Shown here: in pieces, positions 1 through 8,043 of the stretch
Layout of the letters: each line of letters starts with the position of its first letter
Numbering within the stretch: the first letter of the stretch is position 1
Assembly (NCBI GenBank): GCA_028280065.1
Contig: JANQMN010000066.1
Coordinates: 1 to 64,000, forward strand
Origin: Hahella sp.
GTDB lineage: Bacteria > Pseudomonadota > Gammaproteobacteria > Pseudomonadales > Oleiphilaceae
Direction of reading: 5' to 3'
Length of the DNA stretch: 64,000 bases
The notes under the pieces: model-generated
What the model saw: only the letters and a program-made list of their open reading frames with translations
What the model was told of the DNA's origin: nothing
Databases searched by the model: none
Made by a program: the position numbers and the translations under genes

Positions 1-162
1 AGGGAATGTCGCCTACCTTGCCAAGAAGTGCAACACCATTGTGGTGAATCTGAGGGCCACCCGGAGGGCGAGCCGCTTAATGTGCTAGCTATATAGGACA
101 CTACACTGGTAGACGGAGCTGAGATAACTGGAGATGCTGTGGATTAGGCACAAATTCGAGGC

Positions 163-1728
163 CTATCTCTTCAAGTAGGCAAGTTCCTTCGGCAACAGAA
201 TATTATTTCCGTGATTATCTTCCCCATAGCCGGATTCCGCCAGGATTTTCAGATCGTTTAGGGCGCGGATATCGCCGTGAAATATGACTTTCATGTTGTT
301 GGTAATATCTATTCGGCCTAACGCCAGGTAGCGCGCGATTACCTTATTTGCCAGTTCCAGCAGCGTTTCTTCGTTCTCCAACTCGATATCGCTGAAAGAA
401 AAGTGGCTTTCATAAAGGATCAGGTCATTGTTTTCGAGGAGCGTTAAAAATAACTTTTGCAATAGCTTCCGGTTATTCTGTTCGTCGGCATCCAGATAGG
501 CGTCTGTCATCTCCAAATTGCAAACCTTGTGAGCAATACTCTTTCGCTTCAGCGCGTTGATTTTTTCATTGATTCTAAACAGTTCCAGAGGTTTGGAAGC
601 GTCAAAACGCTCGCCGTCAAACTCCATCAAGATTCGCGTACCGTAGTGAATAACAATACGCGAAACCAGAGTCGAGGGACGCACATGAAACCCTCGATAA
701 TTGGGTATAGGAAGCTCAACGCTGCCTTCCTCGGAATAGTCCTTAAGAATATCCTGGGACAGGTCGTGAAACGCTGACAGGTATTGTTCCGAAAACCAGA
801 GCGTATAGTCGAACAGAACGCTGAATAATTCCTCCTGAGTGATCGGACTTCTCGATCTTTTATCATCAGCTTGGAGGAGGCCGGCCAGGTGCCTTTCATA
901 GTAGTGGCACAATTCGGTGGCGACTTCCATCAGATGAAAAATCAGCGAGGCATGGCCGCGCAACACCGGCAGGTTGCTGTCGACGGATTCGAGATTCGAG
1001 TCCGATATGTTGGTATCATAAAGCGATTGCAGATTATGGAACTTGTTTTCTATCCAGCGTAGCTTTTCTTCGCTGACAATATCGGGCACGCAGGTGGAAT
1101 AGTCGGCACAATCCAGATTTTTGTAGATATCCAGCTGTTGGATTTCTTCGGATAGATTCAGAAACTTGGTCACCAGATAGGTAATGTGCTTCTCCGGAGC
1201 AGTCACCTTTCTTCTTTTTCGATTATTCTTCAGTTTACCCTTGGGCAGATTTTCCAGATAGGAACGCTTTTCAACAAAAGTGATTTCCGGAATCCCGCAT
1301 CCTTTCGCGCAGCGGAGAAATTCTTCCGCGTTGTTGAGCATGACGTTGTACAAAAGCAGCAATACGTTTTCCGTCGCCTTTGGAAAATCCTGTTCAATCT
1401 CCAACAAGCAGTAGGAGTCGATCCCATGTTTGATATGCAGACAGATGTAAATAACGTTGGAAAACAGCTTCATTGCCGCCACGGATTTTCGAAAGGCATG
1501 CCATCGCTCATTGTTTTTGGCGTTGTAGGCGTCCAGCACCTCTTCTATCTTGGTCGCGTCTAAATGAATTTGCCCAAAAAAGGGCCTGGTCAAACCAATC
1601 TGCTGGTCCCGGTGGGTAATAATGTGCTTAGACATGGTTTGCAGGGTCTGGGTTTTAGTGGCGATAAATTCCAAAAACTCATCATTGGATATTTCGATTT
1701 CGCTTGTATTATTGTCAACCTGAGACAT
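163..1728 (-). CDS. Large protein with an HPr-like phosphocarrier domain
   Basis: No close named family is recognised for the whole protein (521 residues from the ATG at 1728; an upstream TTG at 1770 would add 14). Near residues 340–390 it contains a stretch resembling HPr: a GFHVRPST motif in the position of the HPr active-site histidine (GLHARP in canonical HPr), followed by an HPr-like alternation of strand and helix. The rest is helix-rich and charged, with no signal peptide or membrane segment. Canonical HPr is under 100 residues, so this would be an HPr-like module embedded in a much larger cytoplasmic protein. The conserved His-x-Arg-Pro suggests phosphotransfer could be retained, but that is inference. 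It sits alone, on the same strand as the downstream dehydrogenase gene but on the far side of it. Confidence 0.55.
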   Translation of the reverse strand: MSQVDNNTSEIEISNDEFLEFIATKTQTLQTMSKHIITHRDQQIGLTRPFFGQIHLDATKIEEVLDAYNAKNNERWHAFRKSVAAMKLFSNVIYICLHIKHGIDSYCLLEIEQDFPKATENVLLLLYNVMLNNAEEFLRCAKGCGIPEITFVEKRSYLENLPKGKLKNNRKRRKVTAPEKHITYLVTKFLNLSEEIQQLDIYKNLDCADYSTCVPDIVSEEKLRWIENKFHNLQSLYDTNISDSNLESVDSNLPVLRGHASLIFHLMEVATELCHYYERHLAGLLQADDKRSRSPITQEELFSVLFDYTLWFSEQYLSAFHDLSQDILKDYSEEGSVELPIPNYRGFHVRPSTLVSRIVIHYGTRILMEFDGERFDASKPLELFRINEKINALKRKSIAHKVCNLEMTDAYLDADEQNNRKLLQKLFLTLLENNDLILYESHFSFSDIELENEETLLELANKVIARYLALGRIDITNNMKVIFHGDIRALNDLKILAESGYGEDNHGNNILLPKELAYLKR

Positions 1729-1844
1729 CACTATTTCACCAAGAAGCAAACCGCTTCGACAGCCGAACAATCAACAAATGGCTTCTCATATTCATTCCAG
1801 CCTCCGCACATCGTAAGCGAACAATATTTACATCGCATCAGATA

Positions 1845-2684
1845 TCAGGATCGGATTCTGGCTATTTTTGCCTTGCCTTTCTTACTCAGCATTGTTGTCA
1901 ACCGATGGGTCAAGGTGGGAAACAGGTTGCCAACCTTTGCGAGCCAGCCACGGTGACCAGGTAGCAGAACTTCGCGTGGCGCCTTAGGCAGAATAGTACT
2001 GAACACACATTTCGCAATATCCTCCACCTGCAACGGGTTTCCACCCGAAAAGGTCAATGCCGCTTCATCCGGATAGTCCAGTTGCAGGTCATACATCGCG
2101 GTTTTGATCAGATCGGGACAGAGTACCGTTACTCGAATACCATGCTGACGCAGTTCTTCGGCCAAGATGAGACTGTACGCCCTCACCCCAAACTTACTCA
2201 CACTGTAATACCCCAATCCCGGAACCGGCGCGACCCCTGCCAAGGAGGCGATGTTGATAATATGACCATGGCCTTGAGCCGCCATTGCCTTGGAAGCCGT
2301 TTGGCTGCCGAGTATCACCCCCTTTAAGTTGACGTCCAGATGCAGGTCGATCTCGGCCGGTTCGGTGTCTAACAGAAAGCCCGGTTTTATAACCCCGGCA
2401 TTGTTGATCAGTACATCCAGCCTCCCCCACTGCGCCATCAGCCTTGCACACCCTTGTTGCCATTGTTCGATCCGCCGTACATCCAATCTTTCCTGAATGA
2501 CGGTTTGACCGGGCCAGCTGTCCGAGGCGGAGCGAGCCATTAAACCATCTTCGTCCACATCGGTGGCGAATACCCGGAAACCTTCTCGGAGAGCGGCACT
2601 GACGAGTTGGGCGCCCACGCCATTTGCCGCACCGGTAATCCAGATCACAGACGCACATTGTTTTTGCTTGGGTGTCGTATTCAT
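1845..2684 (-). CDS. Short-chain dehydrogenase/reductase (SDR)
   Basis: An NAD(P)-dependent classical SDR oxidoreductase, about 279 residues from the ATG at 2684 (a TTG at 2735 would add 17). The Rossmann glycine motif TGAANGVG lies at the N-terminus. The NNAG motif follows mid-protein, then the catalytic serine region and the YxxxK pair in YYSVSKFG. After the core there is a C-terminal extension of about 70 residues ending in a basic tail, as in membrane-associated SDRs of the retinol-dehydrogenase-like group. The substrate cannot be predicted. It is transcribed away from the ilv leader region, and its 5' end borders the ilv promoter, so the two units are divergent. No obvious Shine–Dalgarno precedes the chosen start, so the exact N-terminus is uncertain. 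Confidence 0.85.
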   Translation of the reverse strand: MNTTPKQKQCASVIWITGAANGVGAQLVSAALREGFRVFATDVDEDGLMARSASDSWPGQTVIQERLDVRRIEQWQQGCARLMAQWGRLDVLINNAGVIKPGFLLDTEPAEIDLHLDVNLKGVILGSQTASKAMAAQGHGHIINIASLAGVAPVPGLGYYSVSKFGVRAYSLILAEELRQHGIRVTVLCPDLIKTAMYDLQLDYPDEAALTFSGGNPLQVEDIAKCVFSTILPKAPREVLLPGHRGWLAKVGNLFPTLTHRLTTMLSKKGKAKIARIRS

Positions 2685-2753
2685 GAGGTATCGGTTGTCA
2701 GCTGGGTTTAGGACGGATTGTTCACAATTTCTCAAATAATTCCGATTTTGGGG

Positions 2754-2783
2754 TTGCGCATCTTTTTAGGATCAGGCTATTCT
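2754..2783 (+). promoter_or_regulatory. Predicted sigma-70 promoter of the ilv leader
   Basis: A TTGCGC -35-like hexamer (2754–2759) is separated by 18 bp from TATTCT (2778–2783). It would start transcription near 2790, about 30 nt before the leader peptide ATG. This is a match by eye only; the -10 is weak. Confidence 0.4.
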
Positions 2784-2822
2784 TTATTCATCAACTAACA
2801 AAGATAGTTCAAAAAGATTTTT

Positions 2823-2903
2823 ATGAAGCAAATTTCAATTCTAGTCGTCAATCTCATCGTGGTGGTCGTCGTACCGTTGCGGGGATTGTCGTTGCTTGAT
2901 TGA
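2823..2903 (+). CDS. ilvL: ilv operon leader peptide (attenuation)
   Basis: A 26-codon ORF upstream of ilvG, too short for usual gene callers. It encodes 15 branched-chain residues out of 26, including an Ile-Val-Val-Val-Val-Val run in the middle (reading LIVVVVVPLRG), and ends in TGA at 2901–2903. The stop lies 16 nt before the 5' arm of a strong terminator. This is the layout of the E. coli ilvL and ivbL leaders, where ribosome stalling at Ile/Val/Leu codons during starvation permits an antiterminator to form. The peptide is not homologous residue by residue; identification rests on composition, position and the terminator. There is no strong Shine–Dalgarno ahead of the ATG. Confidence 0.85.
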   Translation: MKQISILVVNLIVVVVVPLRGLSLLD

Positions 2904-2918
2904 AAAGCAAAAGACTTC

Positions 2919-2956
2919 AAAAAACCCCCGCTTCGCAAGAACCGGGGGTTTTTTAA
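2919..2956 (+). terminator. ilv attenuator (rho-independent terminator)
   Basis: Perfect 12-bp stem: six A, five C and G (2919–2930) pair with CGGGGGTTTTTT (2943–2954), with the U-run inside the 3' arm. It sits between the leader peptide and ilvG, so it must be an attenuator rather than an end-of-operon terminator. Confidence 0.88.
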
Positions 2957-3019
2957 TGCCGCCGGAAACTGAACGGAAAGTGGAATTACTGGCAACAGGC
3001 TGACAAAAGAGAGAACAAT

Positions 3020-4741
3020 ATGACAACCGGAGCGCAAGCAATCACGGCATCCTTGGAAAAACATGGCGTAACCACCCTGTTCGGCTATCCCGGCGGCTGC
3101 ATCATGCCGCTCTACGATGCCCTGATTGAAGCAAATCTAACGCATATCCTGTGCCGTCATGAACAGGCCGCCGCCTTGGCCGCAGATGGATACGCCAGAG
3201 CATCCGGTAAACTGGGGGTCTGTGTCGCCACCTCCGGTCCAGGTGCGACCAACCTGGTGACCGGCGTCGCAAATGCCTATATGGATTCGATTCCGCTGTT
3301 GGTCATAAGCGGGCAGGTCCCCAGCGGCCTGATCGGGACTGATGCCTTTCAGGAAACCGACATCCTGGGAATGACCTTCGGTATCGTGAAGCATTCTTAC
3401 CTGGTGGAAGAGGTCAACGAACTGCCCGCCATTATGGAGGACGCCATCCGGCTGGCAACAAGCGGCCGGCCCGGTCCCGTGTGGCTGGATATTCCGAAAG
3501 ACGTTTTGTTGCAGCCAATCACCAATAGCCAATCCAGGTCGGACACTATCTCCGAACCCGAACCGAACCCGGTCGATGCAGAAACGCTGGCACAGGCATT
3601 TCAACTGATCAACGCTGCCCAGCGACCGTTGATCTACAGCGGTGGCGGGGTTATGGCCGCCAATGCAGAGCAAGCTCTCCGGAATTTAGCCGAAGCCGGG
3701 GGGTTCCCACAAGTTCAAACTCTGAAAGGCATCGGCAACGCCGGATCTGACAACGGTCTCGATTTAGGGATGTTAGGCATGCATGGTTCCAGGGCTGCCA
3801 ATGAAGCGATTTCCGCATGCGACCTGCTGCTGGGCATCGGCGTCCGGTTTGACGACCGCGCCACGGGTAAAATCGCCCAGTTTGCGCCGCAAGCGAAGAT
3901 TATTCATTTAGATGCCGATACCAGCGAATTCAATAAATTGAAGCAGGTCGATTGCTGTCTACGCGGAGAACTGGGGCATACGTTGGACAGCCTTTCCTGC
4001 GGCCTGACAAAGACCCGGGATATCAGCGAATGGCAAGCCCACTGCCGGACATTGAAAGCCACCAAGAGCTTTCATCCGACACCCGACCCGGATGAGCAGG
4101 CGGCGATAGACGGACCGGAATTTTTATCGCTGCTTTCCCAGATAAAGCCTGCATCGGCGGTTGTCACTTGCGATGTCGGCCAACACCAGATGTGGGTTGC
4201 CCAGTACATGCATTTCGGCCACCCACGGCAACATCTGAGCAGCGGCGGACTGGGAACCATGGGTTTCGGTTTGCCCGCGGCGATCGGCGCTCAGCTGGCA
4301 AAACCCGATGCCTGCATTATCAATGTAAGCGGCGACGGCTCCTTCATGATGAACATGCAGGAAATGGCGACCATTCAACGGTACAAACTGCCGGTAAAAA
4401 TCATCATTCTCGACAATCAACGCCTGGGAATGGTGCGCCAGCAGCAGGAGCTGTTCTACGGCGAACGTTACAGTGAAATAGATCTTTCCGATAATCCCGA
4501 ATTCAGCACCGTCGCCGCAGCGTTCGGCCTGCATGCCTTGTGCATTGAAGCCCGGCATCAGATGCGGCGGGGAATCGAAACCCTGTTTGCCTATCGCGGC
4601 AGCATGCTGCTGCACGTAAAAATCAAAGAAAACACCAACGTCTGGCCGATTGTGAAACCTGGCGCCAGCAACCAAGAAATGATTGACCCCTTTGCCGTTC
4701 AATCGACGGCGTCGACAACAATAAAACCGCATCACGCTTAA
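3020..4741 (+). CDS. ilvG: Acetolactate (acetohydroxyacid) synthase large subunit, AHAS II type
   Basis: ThDP-dependent synthase that condenses two pyruvates to acetolactate, or pyruvate with 2-oxobutyrate, in valine/leucine/isoleucine biosynthesis. The 573 residues show the N-terminal pyrimidine-binding domain with the catalytic-glutamate motif RHEQAAA, the central FAD-binding region, and the C-terminal ThDP motif starting GDGSFMMN and ending with LDN. Length and the very short partner encoded 12 bp downstream fit the ilvGM (AHAS II) form rather than ilvBN or ilvIH. Start at ATG 3020. The gene follows the Ile/Val/Leu leader and attenuator, so expression should respond to charged branched-chain tRNAs. 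No ilvE, ilvD or ilvA follows, so the operon is limited to the two synthase subunits. Confidence 0.96.
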   Translation: MTTGAQAITASLEKHGVTTLFGYPGGCIMPLYDALIEANLTHILCRHEQAAALAADGYARASGKLGVCVATSGPGATNLVTGVANAYMDSIPLLVISGQVPSGLIGTDAFQETDILGMTFGIVKHSYLVEEVNELPAIMEDAIRLATSGRPGPVWLDIPKDVLLQPITNSQSRSDTISEPEPNPVDAETLAQAFQLINAAQRPLIYSGGGVMAANAEQALRNLAEAGGFPQVQTLKGIGNAGSDNGLDLGMLGMHGSRAANEAISACDLLLGIGVRFDDRATGKIAQFAPQAKIIHLDADTSEFNKLKQVDCCLRGELGHTLDSLSCGLTKTRDISEWQAHCRTLKATKSFHPTPDPDEQAAIDGPEFLSLLSQIKPASAVVTCDVGQHQMWVAQYMHFGHPRQHLSSGGLGTMGFGLPAAIGAQLAKPDACIINVSGDGSFMMNMQEMATIQRYKLPVKIIILDNQRLGMVRQQQELFYGERYSEIDLSDNPEFSTVAAAFGLHALCIEARHQMRRGIETLFAYRGSMLLHVKIKENTNVWPIVKPGASNQEMIDPFAVQSTASTTIKPHHA

Positions 4742-4753
4742 AGAGGAATAACC

Positions 4754-5032
4754 ATGTCATTCGCTTCAACCTTAGAACACAGATTGTTATGTCAGTTCCA
4801 GGCAGAAAAGGGATCGTTGGAAAGACTATTGCGGGTTATCAGAGTGCGCGGGTTTGACGTGCAAAAGATGGAGCTGGCCATCAAGGATGGCATCTACCAT
4901 CTAGAAATACTGGTCATGGGAGAAAGGTGTATAGACAACTTGCAGGCACATGTCCAAAAGCTGGTGGAGGTAATCGGTATCAGCAAGTTGCCGGAAGTGG
5001 AGCCGGTAACGGCACTGGAGCGATGCGCCTAA
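4754..5032 (+). CDS. ilvM: Acetolactate synthase small (regulatory) subunit, IlvM-like
   Basis: A 92-residue single-ACT-domain protein, the length expected of IlvM, the regulatory subunit that stabilises and activates the AHAS II catalytic subunit. The ACT fold is recognisable from the segment GSLERLLRVIRVRGFDVQKM (residues about 20–39) and the following strand-turn HLEILVMG. It lies 12 bp after ilvG with GAGG-like bases (AAAGAGGAATAACC) before its ATG, so the two are co-transcribed and probably made together. The operon ends in a strong hairpin just downstream. In E. coli the ilvGM enzyme is valine-insensitive; whether this one is cannot be read from the sequence. Confidence 0.9.
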   Translation: MSFASTLEHRLLCQFQAEKGSLERLLRVIRVRGFDVQKMELAIKDGIYHLEILVMGERCIDNLQAHVQKLVEVIGISKLPEVEPVTALERCA

Positions 5033-5041
5033 TAATTTTCC

Positions 5042-5083
5042 GTGAACCGGCAGAAAATAAGATTCTCTGCCGGTTCACTTTAA
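5042..5083. terminator. Bidirectional terminator between ilvM and the lipase gene
   Basis: A perfect 13-bp stem, GTGAACCGGCAGA (5042–5054) with TCTGCCGGTTCAC (5066–5078), followed on the + strand by TTTAAAAT and preceded by AATTTTC on the other. It lies between the convergent ilvM and lipase genes and can serve both. Confidence 0.85.
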
Positions 5084-5094
5084 AATGCGCGCTA

Positions 5095-6213
5095 TTAGTG
5101 TCCACGATCCGCGATATAGTCGGTAATGGCCGCATAAAATTCCATTTCGTCAAAGGTATCAGGCCCGATTCCAATCACATCCAAATGATCCTGATTGACT
5201 ACATAATTCAACGACGTCATCTGAGTAGCATTCGGACGGTTCAAGTCGCTGACCACGCCGGTGGATGAACCACTGGTGCCGTAGACCGAATCAAGATCCC
5301 ACCAACGTTCGTAGTAACGCAAACGCTCTCCCTGTTGCTGGGAATTGATCCCCACCAAACCGTCATCGTCGCGCTCGTTGGCATTCCCGTCTCCGGAGCC
5401 GGCCGCGCCGTCCCCATCGCAGTCATCCACGCAATAGCCGTCGCCATCGATATCGTATAGGCCTTCCGACAGCAGCCATAAGGCGGGGTTAACGCTAAGG
5501 CCATTTTGCGCCGTCATGATCGAGGCCGCATGGTCGATAGCGCCCGTGGCTGGATAAAGACGGTTAAAGTCTTTCATGCCCGTTGTCTTGCCATCGGCCT
5601 CATAGTCGTCATAGATTAACTGTTTTGCCGCTTCAATGGCGTCGTTACCGGGTGCATAGACGACATTGCCATAGAAGTTGGCCAGTACTTCGACAATCGT
5701 GCCGCGAAAATTATCCAGAATAAACTTGGCGACCGGGGAGCCCCGGTGCGGGGAAGAAATACTCACATGGGTTTTCACCACAGTGTAGCCTTTTCGCAGT
5801 TGCAAGACTTTCGCCGCTTTGCGGCTATCGATGCCCCCCATCGAGTGTGAGACTAAATTGACATGGCTGACACCGGTTGTCGCCATGTAGCTTTCGATAT
5901 TATCGGCCAGTTGGGTACCGCGAACCTCCGAGTTATGCAGCGGTTGAACGGCGGACACAAAACTCTTCTGCCGGGTATCGATGTCCCGATTGCAGGTAAA
6001 TTCGAAGAAGCTGTCACAAGGATCGAGGACATAGGCGCCGTAATCGTCCCCCCAGTAATCGAAACCGAGAATATTATCAAAACCCGCCAAGCCGTGGGCA
6101 AACACGATGGGGTAACGGGTTTTATCGGCGTCTCTGGCATCGACCTGGAGCGAAAGTGAAAGTGACGAGCAGATAAGGGTGGCGGCGGACAGCACTTTAA
6201 GTTTGTTGTTCAT
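5095..6213 (-). CDS. Secreted triacylglycerol lipase (family I-like)
   Basis: A secreted alpha/beta hydrolase of about 372 residues. It opens with a signal peptide (basic MNNKLK, then a hydrophobic serine/leucine stretch ending near LQVDA). The mature part begins with the oxyanion-hole segment of family I lipases, PIVFAHGLAGFD. The nucleophile elbow is SHSMGG, and HLDVIG near the C-terminus supplies the catalytic histidine. Between them an Asp/Gly-rich insert (DIDGDGYCVDDCDGDG) with two cysteines looks like a calcium-binding loop and is unusual for this family. Start: ATG 6213 has AGGTG nine bases upstream, whereas the GTG at 6225 would lie inside that ribosome-binding site. The neighbouring divergent gene resembles the lipase-specific foldase such lipases need. 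Confidence 0.9.
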   Translation of the reverse strand: MNNKLKVLSAATLICSSLSLSLQVDARDADKTRYPIVFAHGLAGFDNILGFDYWGDDYGAYVLDPCDSFFEFTCNRDIDTRQKSFVSAVQPLHNSEVRGTQLADNIESYMATTGVSHVNLVSHSMGGIDSRKAAKVLQLRKGYTVVKTHVSISSPHRGSPVAKFILDNFRGTIVEVLANFYGNVVYAPGNDAIEAAKQLIYDDYEADGKTTGMKDFNRLYPATGAIDHAASIMTAQNGLSVNPALWLLSEGLYDIDGDGYCVDDCDGDGAAGSGDGNANERDDDGLVGINSQQQGERLRYYERWWDLDSVYGTSGSSTGVVSDLNRPNATQMTSLNYVVNQDHLDVIGIGPDTFDEMEFYAAITDYIADRGH

Positions 6214-6444
6214 GAGTTGTATCACCTGAATTATTGTGTTTATTGTTCTCGGCCTGCGCCATTGGTTTTGGTCAAATAACGCACATCTATTGTCAGCCTA
6301 TTCTGCAGTGCGGACAAAGTGCAGAATCGAATAGTGTGAAATCTCCCGCAGAATTATGTATTTCCCATGGCGACTGTGATCCAACCCGCATATGGTTCAA
6401 AACATCTATGCAGTTCGATACATCTATAGAGTCAAAACACCGCG

Positions 6445-7548
6445 ATGTGGAAAAAGCTCAAATCCAGACTCAAAAAGATTAGCCAAATCCAGATTATCGG
6501 CGCTCTGTTTGCCGCAGCCATGATCACATCTTTGATACTACAGCTATGGCCGAAATCTTCTGGACTTCCGGCGTCATCGGAACCCGCAGCTACCGCTGCC
6601 CATCCAAATGCTAAAGAGAACCCAGACACACCAAGCAAACTTGGCTCAACATCGCTGACAAAGAAAACTGCTGCCGAGGAATCCTTGGCTGTTTCGACGC
6701 CCGAGGCACAGTTCATCGCGCACTTGCAGGACCGGTTCGGCCCGTATCTGGACCTACCGAAGGCGCGTGTTCACCTGCTGGAAAAGCTACTCGGGTATCT
6801 CAAACAACATTCCGCCGACGCTGAACTTAGCGATACTCTCAGTGCCGCAAAAATCCTTTTGGAGGACGCCTTTCCCGGCCTGGCAGACTTGCTGGTGGAA
6901 GATCTGCAAAGCCTTTTGGATTACCAGGCATGGCTGAAGGCTGAACGGTACAGCCTGGCAAACCTTTCCGCCGAAGAGCGTCGCCAGCAAATGTGGGCAA
7001 AGCGTGAACAGCTGTTCGGCCCCGCCGCATACGATATTTGGCAAAGCCAGTGGCAAGCCGAGCAGTTTGCGACCAGTGTGGCGCAAATAGAAGCCTCCGA
7101 GACATCCTTGGAAAGCAAGCTTAGAGACTATGTCAGCGCGCTTAAAGCCCACTTTTCCGATCGCCAGGAGTTGCTTTTTAACGATAAACAGCAGGAACTC
7201 AGCAATAGATTTCTCCGCCTGGACAGCATTCAAGCCCAGCTCCGTCAGTTGGAAGGCAGCGCCCAAGTCACAGCACTTGCCGCCATTCGCCGGCAACTGG
7301 GGATGGATGAAGCCGCCATTGACCGTTGGCGGCATTTGGATCGGGTAAGACAGGAAAGACGTTTAAACGGTAACGCTTATATGCTACGACGTAAGCAACT
7401 CGAACAACAACTTACCGGTCAGCAATTAGAGTCGGCGCTGGAGGGAGTACGCCAAGAGTTCTTCGGTGCAGAAGCGGAGATTATTGCGGCTGAAGAGGCC
7501 CAGGGATATTTTCGCTTTTCTGAGGCAGCACTGATCGGGATTAATTAG
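6445..7548 (+). CDS. Lipase chaperone (LifO/Lif)-like membrane-anchored protein
   Basis: A 367-residue protein with one N-terminal membrane anchor (about residues 15–35), a Ser/Ala/Pro-rich periplasmic linker to about residue 85, then a long charged all-helical region. Layout and sequence flavour (repeated RREQLFG-like and RQEFFGAEAE-like segments) match lipase-specific foldases, which stay in the inner membrane and fold secreted lipases in the periplasm. The RxxFDYxLSA motif of the first mini-domain is not seen, and that domain looks shortened. It is divergent from the lipase gene 231 bp away, whereas in Pseudomonas and Burkholderia the pair is usually a tandem operon. The assignment rests on architecture and neighbourhood, hence moderate confidence. 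Confidence 0.65.
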   Translation: MWKKLKSRLKKISQIQIIGALFAAAMITSLILQLWPKSSGLPASSEPAATAAHPNAKENPDTPSKLGSTSLTKKTAAEESLAVSTPEAQFIAHLQDRFGPYLDLPKARVHLLEKLLGYLKQHSADAELSDTLSAAKILLEDAFPGLADLLVEDLQSLLDYQAWLKAERYSLANLSAEERRQQMWAKREQLFGPAAYDIWQSQWQAEQFATSVAQIEASETSLESKLRDYVSALKAHFSDRQELLFNDKQQELSNRFLRLDSIQAQLRQLEGSAQVTALAAIRRQLGMDEAAIDRWRHLDRVRQERRLNGNAYMLRRKQLEQQLTGQQLESALEGVRQEFFGAEAEIIAAEEAQGYFRFSEAALIGIN

Positions 7549-8043
7549 ATTTGATTCAGGCGTGCGCCATTATCGACTCGCAAGCAGGCAAAAAAAACCC
7601 TCTGGCCCTATGGGCTAGAGGGGTATTCACCGCCAATGAATTAACTGTTAGAACTGGTTCACCTACCGTCCAAAAAACTTCTAAAAGTGCTCCAAACCGT
7701 AGGTGACACGCAGGAAAAACGACTTAGAAAATTATGCATTTTTGAGTCCTACAAACATTATAGCTATAAAATTCAATTTGTTAACAAAAATAATAGTCCT
7801 TTTGGCCTATCCCATATCGTGCTTTTGGCCTATTTGAGCGACATAAACTGCCACTTTGTAAAATACATCGACAGTTTAAAAGAGAGTTAGTAAAAGAAAA
7901 GGGATGATTTGGACAGAAATTGGGCGGATATTCAGAAAGCGTAGATTCAAATATGTAAAATTTTTCAACAGCTCATACCAGGTATTGCCAATGGCCTTCC
8001 AATAGGACAAACCTAAATACCGCTTACCGCCGGAGCGAAGGAA
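7549..8043. other. 495-bp intergenic stretch, AT-rich
   Basis: No convincing gene. It holds a minus-strand terminator (7588–7622) and, about 190 bp further, a direct repeat CTTTTGGCCTAT at 7799–7810 and 7822–7833 (period 23 bp). A 67-codon ORF at 7687–7890 lacks a ribosome-binding site and any family signature. The terminator is 420 bp beyond the recQ stop, so either recQ has a long 3' UTR or a small RNA is encoded here on the minus strand. Confidence 0.5.
7588..7622 (-). terminator. Rho-independent terminator on the minus strand
   Basis: CCCTCTGGCCC (7598–7608) pairs with GGGCTAGAGGG (7612–7622), 11 bp including one G·U pair and a 3-nt loop. Eight A on the + strand just before it become the U-run on the minus strand, so it ends leftward transcription coming from the recQ side. 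Confidence 0.75.

Noticed and set aside
2-88. Possible 3' end of a + strand gene entering from the left edge
   Set aside because: An open frame to TAG at 86–88 exists but is too short to judge and shows no recognised motif.
7687-7890. 67-codon ORF in the lipase chaperone–recQ gap
   Set aside because: No Shine–Dalgarno, no family signature, AT-rich composition as expected for non-coding DNA.
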